From Lomentospora prolificans (lineage: Eukaryota > Ascomycota > Sordariomycetes > Microascales > Microascaceae): DNA of 64,000 nucleotides. Of this stretch, positions 57,377 to 64,000 are shown piece after piece (position 1 is the first letter of the stretch; the number at the start of each line of letters is the position of its first letter). The stretch covers positions 2,666,001 to 2,730,000 of the forward strand of contig JARFXM010000006.1 in NCBI GenBank assembly GCA_029532625.1, written 5' to 3'. The notes under the pieces were generated by a model, which saw only the letters and a program-made list of their open reading frames with translations, ran no database searches and was not told the DNA's origin. The position numbers and the translations under genes were made by a program.

Positions 57377-59181
57377 TTAGGTTGTATTCTTGTTCACATC
57401 TGCCTTTATCTCATCTACGATCTCGGAAAAGTCGCGCTGGGGGTCAGAAGACACCCCGAGCACTGGCTCCCTGGAGCTGAGACTCTCTTGGCTGGCGGAA
57501 CGAACCATTTTCACCCCTGACGCAGCCTGTCTTTGCTCCAGTTTCTGCTTTAGTAACTCCTTTGCAGGGGAAGTAAAGAAAGCCAGGGAAATGGCGGTAC
57601 CCCAGATGGGATAGAAATACATGCGGGCCCAGACCTGAAGCGAGCCGGAGAACGATAGCACAAGGAACGGCGCCGTGGCGAAGGAAAATGTGAGCTGGGT
57701 GACGACAAGAGAGAGTATGTCATAGTACTTCTTGCTGGGAGACGGCATTCCTGTCGCTGGGTCCAAGAAAAAAGGTCGTAGATAGCGACGGTAATCTACC
57801 AGAGGTAACACAACCATTAGCAAGGAACACAGCTTGTCACTCGTGGAGGGAACTGGGAAAACCTACTCTTCGCCACGGTTTGCACGAAACTGGCAAAGAC
57901 AAATGAAAGGTAGTATCCAGGATGAAACCCATGCCAGAGGGCACTAGTTCCGAAGGTGATGAGGCTTGCTCGAAACCCAGGCTTCCGTCCTCGGGGCGTG
58001 ACGCGCAGATAGACGTAATTTCGCAGCCAGTTGCTGGTGTTGATGTTCCAACTCGCGAGATAGCCCCTTGCATTTTGCGCTGTCTCCACACCCCAAGGAT
58101 CAATATTCTTCAAGCGATCCCACGATACCCTGCCCGAAGAAGGTTCAATGCCGTTGAAGCCGAGCCCTGTAAGAATGCACGCACCCTCTGTCAAGGTCCA
58201 TACGCCATAATATTTGAGCCGCGCCGTGAGTCCAACCATGTAAAGGAATACGATCCGGCCGATAAAACTATGGGCCATGAATGCAGAACCCAGAAGCGCG
58301 TTTGGGTAGTACCACCTCGAAAGATATATGAAAGACCCAATCCAGAGAAGCCCCGTCGCAGCTTTCCATGCCGCAGGCGCGCCACTACGGGGAATCTTCC
58401 GCTTCTTTCGAACCGGTGGCCGTTTTGAAGGCTCCACTTGGGTCGGGATCTGGAACATGGTTGTGTCGATCCACCGACGGTACTCGGCGTAGTCAAACGA
58501 GGGGCCGGCGAAAAGAGAAGGGAAAAACAAAACATACGCAGCGTAATCGAGGAGGTTCGGAAGCTCTGGTAGCATCCTGTCTTTCTGCAGCTGTGACAGT
58601 TGATCGGGGGGGAGCTGGCCGTCTGCCACGTTCCAACAGAAAGCACTTAGCTTCATAACAAGCACCATCTGAGCGCCTGTGATGTCGATAGTGGATGGTT
58701 TGCTTGTTAGTTGGTGTGAAAGATGGTTACAAGCCATATGGCCCATCACGAAGATGAACCCCACCCATGGCATCCAAAGACTGGTTCGAAAGACTCCCGC
58801 GAGAAGATACGTGCCGCCCGCACTAATAGCGAGAGTTCGTAGCCCATCCCAGAAATCAAAGAGGCCGATGAGATAGAAGATGGAGGTACTATAAATTATG
58901 GAAATCAGCTATGGGCAGCCCTCGCCTTGGAAAGGAATAGCGAGTCGAGGTGTTTCTCCTAGCCATACCCGATAATGAAGACGTTTTTTAAGTCCGGTCT
59001 GTTGTCCGGGATTCTCTTCAAAACCGCTGCCAAAGGGTAAGACAAGAGGAAAGAGGCGACAAGTTTGACTAAATGCCAACTCAGCAACACATTTACGTCA
59101 GCGCTATGAGACTACGGAGGACTCACGCTCATCCGGAGAGGCACCCACTGCTGGGGCCAGACGCTCAAAAACTACTCGCAT
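57377..59181 (-). CDS. ale1: MBOAT lysophospholipid acyltransferase Ale1
   Basis: ER membrane O-acyltransferase that re-acylates lysophospholipids in the Lands cycle. Four minus-strand exons (59181-59127, 59068-58969, 58888-57867, 57795-57377) give 531 aa, close to fungal Ale1. The reconstructed start MRVVFERLAPAVGASPDEL joins to KLVASFLLSYPLAAVLKRIP and SIFYLIGLFDFWDGLRTL. The MBOAT core follows with FFPSLFAGPSFDYAEYRRW, ASWNINTSNWLRNYVYLRV and the catalytic His region SALWHGFHPGYYLSFV. The C-terminus ends in a Ser-rich and acidic tail. The first two exons are 55 and 100 nt and easily missed. All junctions are GT-AG and in phase. Confidence 0.93.
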
Positions 59182-60111
59182 CCAAGTCAATATCGAGAAG
59201 CCTTGCACAGCTATGCACGCGACGCGGTGTAGGAACGGAGTGGCAGACCTCTATGGACAAAGACAAGCATAATCGAGAAAGCACGACTGCGGATGCCCAA
59301 CTCACAATAAAATAGGCCGCTTCGTGGACATAGGTGGTCCGGATAGAGTTGAGTATGACCCTGTGGAATTGGCGACCGATGGTCTAACGAGTGTTCGCGA
59401 TGGTGCGTTGAAGACTTAGATCCGGGGAGAATTTATAGAGCTCTCCCATCACATGGGTTAGATGGAGTCAGGGGACCCGTGCCTCGTAAAATGTTTGCAA
59501 ATGGACAGGAAGCATGGGTAGCGGGAGCTAGCTGGTACATCCCTGCAACCTCTTTTCTGACAGCACGCACTGGTTTCTAAAGGTTTCCTGGCGTACCTTT
59601 TGGTATGTGGGTACCCTCATTGCATCCCAAGAAATTAGGGCGCCCGTAGGCACATTCTTGACTTGATAGTGCGCCGAGTCGAGCTGGAATGACATCACTC
59701 GGGTTCGACTGGTCTACGAGGAACGAGCCGGTAAACTATTTCGAGAAAGAATGGACAGGGGAAATTGAGACCCGGGTCGGTCTTGAGCGACAACAATGTC
59801 AGAAGCTCAAAAAGATTGGAAGCGGATGTTTGTAAATGGATGTTTGTAGAGATCAAGAGCATGGCAAGATGCCTGGAACTGACTTCTGGTGCGGTCTGGG
59901 AAGGCTCGTTCCCAACCCAGAAGAACTTCCTACAAATTACTTCGTTCCAAATAGCTCTCCCTGCCATTTCTAGTCATCTATGGCCGGTTGACAAATTAAA
60001 GGGGGTAAAACAGGATGATCAGTAGAGCAGAATGACAAGAACTGGAAGAAGGAGAGAAATAGAAGTCGACAAGGCCAGATGTGGCGAGCCCCGAAGTGCA
60101 AAAAAGCACCA

Positions 60112-60150
<39 letters not shown>

Positions 60151-60385
60151 GCAGGCGTGAGCATGAGCATAGCATGAGCATTCGACCAAGTCAGATGGTC
60201 CCTCCATGACCCTCCATTACCGCGCCCAAATATCTATTTTATGTTACAAAAATCCTAAGAACGCCCAAGACATCTGATGGCAGAGCATCTATGAGCACGC
60301 CATAAATGTCCACACCATATTAAATCCAACCGCTGCAGCAGCGCTCGAAGTCTACATGGGCGAGCTGCAAAGCAGAAAAACGCTC
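59182..60385. promoter_or_regulatory. Upstream region of ALE1
   Basis: About 1.2 kb between the ALE1 start and the 3' end of the GDP-mannose transporter, both on the minus strand. A 31-nt A run lies at 60113-60143. No gene was seen. Confidence 0.45.
60113..60143 (+). repeat. Homopolymer A run (31 nt)
   Basis: Thirty-one consecutive A on the plus strand, seen directly, about 240 nt beyond the stop codon of the minus-strand GDP-mannose transporter. No target-site duplication or retroposed coding sequence was recognised beside it. Confidence 0.9.
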
Positions 60386-61783
60386 CTATGAGTTGGCAGC
60401 ATCGCGGTTACTCTGCGCACTCGCACTCATAGACGGCTGCTTGGTCGGTAGTGACATCTTGGCCATCTCGGACTGTCGGATTCTTGCCCACGAGTATACA
60501 ATGCCGCTAACAAAACCGAGAAAGATGGCGGAAACGCTACCGAAGGTGATGGGGGCAGAGAAGAAGATGAGTCCACTGATGGCGATTGGAAGTTTGTTCA
60601 GAGCTCCAACCATAGAGTAAGTAGTCGATGAGGTAACTCGAATGCACCAAGCGGAACAATAAGAGATGAAGATGGCTCCGAAGCCAGAGTAAATCATGCC
60701 AATGAAGAGGCTATTCCGACTCTCGGCAGGGAAATTGCGCTCCAGGTTGGGACGCGACCAGTCTTCGGCAATCAGGGACAGAACGATGAGGACGGGAATA
60801 GTCAGTAAATTGTTGTAAAACATAGCTATAGTAGTGTTAGAAAGCAGTTCCAGTGAAAGTGTATCGATTAGCAGAGAGGAAGGATATGGGCCCGCAAAAC
60901 TTACTATCCCAGTCTTTGAAGTTCATCTTCTTTATCACTTTCTTCATAGCCAGCACGTAAGAAGCGGAGCAAAACACGTTCAACCCCATCCAAGCATAAC
61001 CAGCATTCAGGGTTGACATAGCACTAACAGCATCCCCGGTCAATGGGTTGCTACTGAGAGCGCTCTGAATATCTGCCCAGGCCGCCACAACTGAGCTCAG
61101 GACCATTAAACCAAATGATAGCAAGGCGAGGGGGCTGACGCTGCCACCAAACCATAGGACCTCCCCATAAGCGATGACGATGATGGTCAAGTTCTTGAAA
61201 ATCGTATACACTGGGACCGAGAGATATTGCAAAGCCTTGGTGCCTGTATAGATCATTCCGACAAGGAGGACAGAGATCGGAAACCCTACGATACAATCCC
61301 ACGTTAGCAAAGGATAGGGCGCTTGTCGAGATGACCGTAAGAGGCCTACATTTTCTAGCCTTGTCCTTGTCAAAAGGGGCCAAGTCTCTGATCAACCCAA
61401 GATTTTTGCAAATCATGATCGTCCCGGTACAAACGATGGCCTAAACCACGAATCAAACTTAGATCAATACCAACACGATAACCCAGGGGGGTCGAGGTAA
61501 TAGTGCTTACCTGGATCGCCAAGTAGAAGAGATTCAAGTTCCATGAATCACCCGACACCACATATTTGTTAACGACCGTCATGCTGATCGAAGCTAGACA
61601 ATACGCGAGAATTGAAAGGCCAGGGCTGTTGTCGAACTTGGACATGGAGAAGTGTGGTGCCTGTCGGCTCGGCCGCGACGAGAGAAACCCTTCCTTCTCA
61701 TCGACGAATCCCTCTCGGAAACCCGACTCGGGCAGGCGACCCTCCGGATCGTCGATCTTCTTGTCCGTCATCATGGCTGACAT
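60386..61783 (-). CDS. vrg4: GDP-mannose transporter of the Golgi
   Basis: Golgi nucleotide-sugar transporter (drug/metabolite transporter superfamily) that supplies GDP-mannose for glycoprotein and cell-wall mannan synthesis; A. nidulans orthologues are GmtA/GmtB. Four minus-strand exons (61783-61511, 61440-61350, 61285-60905, 60825-60386) give 394 aa. About ten membrane helices follow a hydrophilic head. Visible blocks are SILAYCLASISMTVVNKYVV, MICKNLGLIRDLAPFDKDKA, WFPISVLLVGMIYTGTKALQ and FKNLTIIVIAYGEVLWFGG. The substrate-binding GALNK motif sits in TTYSMVGALNKLPIAISGL. All phases join. ATG 61774 is a possible alternative start. Confidence 0.96.
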
Positions 61784-62529
61784 CTGCGCGAAACAAGGGC
61801 TAACTCGGACTGTTAAAGCTAGGTGTAGGGGTCGGACCCTGGAGACGGTTCGCTCGATGTGATGGAATTAAACACGTTGTCTTCTCGTAAATCGCTTCGA
61901 CCTCTATACTTTCATCACCATAGAGTCTACTCGGAAAACGAATGGAAGGAACAGTTTTTTCTATCAGCCCGGACGGGGAGGTCGAAGAAAGGTTGCACTC
62001 CCAGGGGTAAAATTTGAATAAGGAGGGAGTAATAGAACCATGTCCGAGTAGGACCCACGGGATGAGATAAGCCAGCTATGCCAGACGCGTTCGACTGAGA
62101 ACGGTGTAGTAAGACATCATTCTGGGCACTCCGCACTGTCGGCTTCCCGCATTTTACTTGTACTTGTACAATCCATTTGCCGTGTCTGAGTCCACTAGCC
62201 CTCTCAGGGGAAAAGAAAAGAAAGTTAATACACCGTGGCCCCTTGTCCGCGTCAGCGCCTATGAAAGGGACAAGCTCGTGATTTCTGGGCATTGCGCTGT
62301 GCATTTGCCCCTTTTCACATTTAGCGCAACGGGGGTGGAAGATCAGTTCGGGTTCGAGTCCTAGTCCTTGTTTCAGAACATGGAAAACCCTTGGGCTCAC
62401 AAATACCGGAAGAATTAGGAGGTAGATTCTGTTGTGCAGACCGATCGTCCTTCTAGCGAGCAACGCGAGCTTTTAAGAATCGTAGTTCTAAAAAAAAAAT
62501 CAGAATGCCTCTTTCTCTCTTGTGACGAC
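61784..62529. promoter_or_regulatory. Upstream region of the GDP-mannose transporter
   Basis: About 750 nt between the transporter start and the 3' end of the dehydrogenase gene. No gene was seen; a tRNA B-box-like string at 62351-62361 was examined and rejected. Confidence 0.45.
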
Positions 62530-63662
62530 TTAAGCATTGTCTTGCAGCTCCTGTCCCGTTTCCGCTATCTCGTCATCGAGCTCCGGCCTGGGACAGTCCT
62601 TGTCCTTCTCATCAGCCCCAGCATCGGGAGTGGCAGGGAAATTTAGGTGTTTCCAATCTTCCAACTCTTCAGTCACCGAACGGAGCCTATCTCTTATGCT
62701 TTCTATGGCGTAGCTACCTAGCAGGAGCCTTAGTGGCGGGTAAGAACAATGCGCGAGCTGCCAGACAAGCTCTGCACACTTTACTACGCTCGTTGGCTGC
62801 CTATCACCGAGCCATTGCACCATCCGTTTTGCGTGAAGTGCCGGCGACGTCGCGTGCGCATATGCCTCGCTGCTAGGGTTGATAAGGAAATGCCCCCACG
62901 TTGGCAATGGGTTTGCGACCGAGTCAGGCTCATCCCGCCTCACGAGACCGGGTTCCACCAGCGTCGCTTTGACGTTGAAAGAATCAGTCTCGTACAGCAT
63001 TGCTTCAATTAACCCTTCCACGGCATATTTCGTCGCGCAGTATGGTCCAAGCCCGGGAACACCAAGGGCTCCCGATGTTGAACTGAAAATCAGATACCGA
63101 CCACCGTTTTGCTCTCGAAAATATGGCAAGGTAGACTGAATAATATGGAGTGTGCCCATGAAGTTGGTTTCGAACTGGTTCCGAACTTCATATTCGTCTT
63201 GGTCCTCGCAGGCGCCAATGACGCCATAGCCAGAGCAATTGACGACGACATCAACCTTACCGAAGTGACTCAAAGCCCTCTGAACAACCTGGGCGACTGA
63301 ATCCCTTGCGCGAACATCGCATTGTGCTCCCAGAAATCTTTCCTGGTGGTCCGTCATGTGTTCTGGGCCTGTCTCAAAAACCTTCCCAACAGATACGACC
63401 CGGTCGCCACGGCTAAGCGCGCATTTCACTAAGGACCTGCCCATATGGCCAGTGCCTCCGAACACCTGACGGAAGCAAATTTGGGCGCATCAGTGCCTAT
63501 CGCCATCTTGGAGATGGTGGGGCCTTAACTCACAATCCAGACCAGCTGTCGCCTGACATTATTAAAGACTGGTGGATCGCAACTACTGGGCAATTGTAGC
63601 CTAGATTTCGCGGCTGTGTCGATGGTTTGCGGTGGTTGGCCCTGCTCAGTAGTGCTGTCCAT
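62530..63662 (-). CDS. Short-chain dehydrogenase/reductase
   Basis: NAD(P)-dependent oxidoreductase of the classical SDR family, substrate unknown. Two minus-strand exons, 63662-63534 and 63465-62530, give 354 aa. Exon 1 encodes a 43-residue head beginning MDSTTEQGQPP and ending NNVRRQLVWI. Splicing then gives QLVWIVFGGTGHMGRSLVKC, an atypical cofactor-binding glycine motif. The remaining landmarks are normal: DVVVNCSGYG (the NNAG position), FSSTSGALG with the catalytic Ser, YCATK (Tyr and Lys) and VEPGLVRR. The tail is acidic. The frame is open upstream of 63465 only without an ATG, which is why the first exon is needed. It stands apart from any visible biosynthetic cluster, though the window ends nearby. 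Confidence 0.85.
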
Positions 63663-64000
63663 ATTTCAAAATGGGTGACAATGCAACGGGCCGGGTACGC
63701 TAGAAAGGACCAACGTAGTTGAGACTTATACGTCGTGAAGCAGCCGAGAAGACAACGAATCACAGAGTAGGGATGCAAAATGCGTTGCGATGTTGGAAAA
63801 AGTGAATCAACATGGGTTAGAAAAACACGTTCGATTTCGAGGAAATGGAGGGGTAAATTCACTCACTAGGCCGGTCAGTGCTGCGAAGAAAGCTCCATCT
63901 AAAATTTAAAACAGTAGGATACAAATAATGGCTTTACACACCACTGACCATCATCCATCACCATGTGGCTACCCTTGGTGTGCCAACAGCGATGAATTCG
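63663..64000. other. Window-end region upstream of the dehydrogenase
   Basis: About 340 nt to the window end, probably the dehydrogenase promoter and leader. I saw no second gene starting here. Confidence 0.4.

Noticed and set aside
62341..62375. A tRNA-like B-box string (GGTTCGAGTCC) in the transporter upstream region
   Set aside because: No matching A box, acceptor stem or anticodon arm could be folded around it.

Overview
The window is chromosomal DNA of a filamentous ascomycete (Pezizomycotina). The evidence is short GT-AG introns of roughly 50-250 nt, branch-like CTAAC motifs, CT-rich leaders, and gene families such as Tup1/RcoA, an ERMES-type Mmm1 and a Wor1/Ryp1-type WOPR regulator. 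The Mmm1 N-terminus and the other proteins read most like Eurotiomycetes. That placement is an impression from sequence and not a phylogeny. No bacterial operon, CRISPR array, prophage or recognisable transposon was seen.

Left part (1-14.1 kb): a TUP1/rcoA corepressor (+), an RNase MRP subunit Rmp1-like gene (-), an intronless glutathione S-transferase (+), a seven-exon AVT1-like vacuolar amino-acid transporter (+) and a Ran1/Ksp1-type kinase (-). A gene-free stretch of 5.9 kb (14.08-19.97 kb) follows.

Middle-left part (20-35.1 kb): UTR4 enolase-phosphatase (+), BMT2 25S rRNA methyltransferase (-) sharing a 370-bp divergent promoter with ribosomal protein L25/uL23 (+), TIM8 (-), a CorA/Mnr2-type Mg transporter (-), signal peptidase subunit SPC1 (+), the cullin-RING subunit RBX1/HRT1 (-), a PNRC-motif protein (+) and a nine-exon TDP1 with N-terminal SUMO- and ubiquitin-binding-like motifs (+).

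Centre (35.1-40.1 kb): about 4 kb of mostly non-coding DNA leads to a WOPR (Wor1/Ryp1/OsaA/Sge1-type) regulator. It contains two unresolved coding-looking segments, one just after TDP1 and one immediately upstream of the regulator.

Right part (41-64 kb): cardiolipin synthase CRD1 (+), MTO1/MnmG tRNA modifier (-), VPS45 (-), MMM1 (+), RCE1 CAAX protease (-), a large serine-rich protein with C-terminal membrane segments (+), the MBOAT lysophospholipid acyltransferase ALE1 (-), a GDP-mannose transporter (-) and a short-chain dehydrogenase (-).

Most genes are independent housekeeping or regulatory genes with their own promoters. Several converge on mitochondria and membrane lipids (TIM8, CRD1, MTO1, MMM1, ALE1), but nothing shows that they are co-regulated. 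Exon coordinates were worked out by hand from splice signals, reading-frame continuity and family resemblance.
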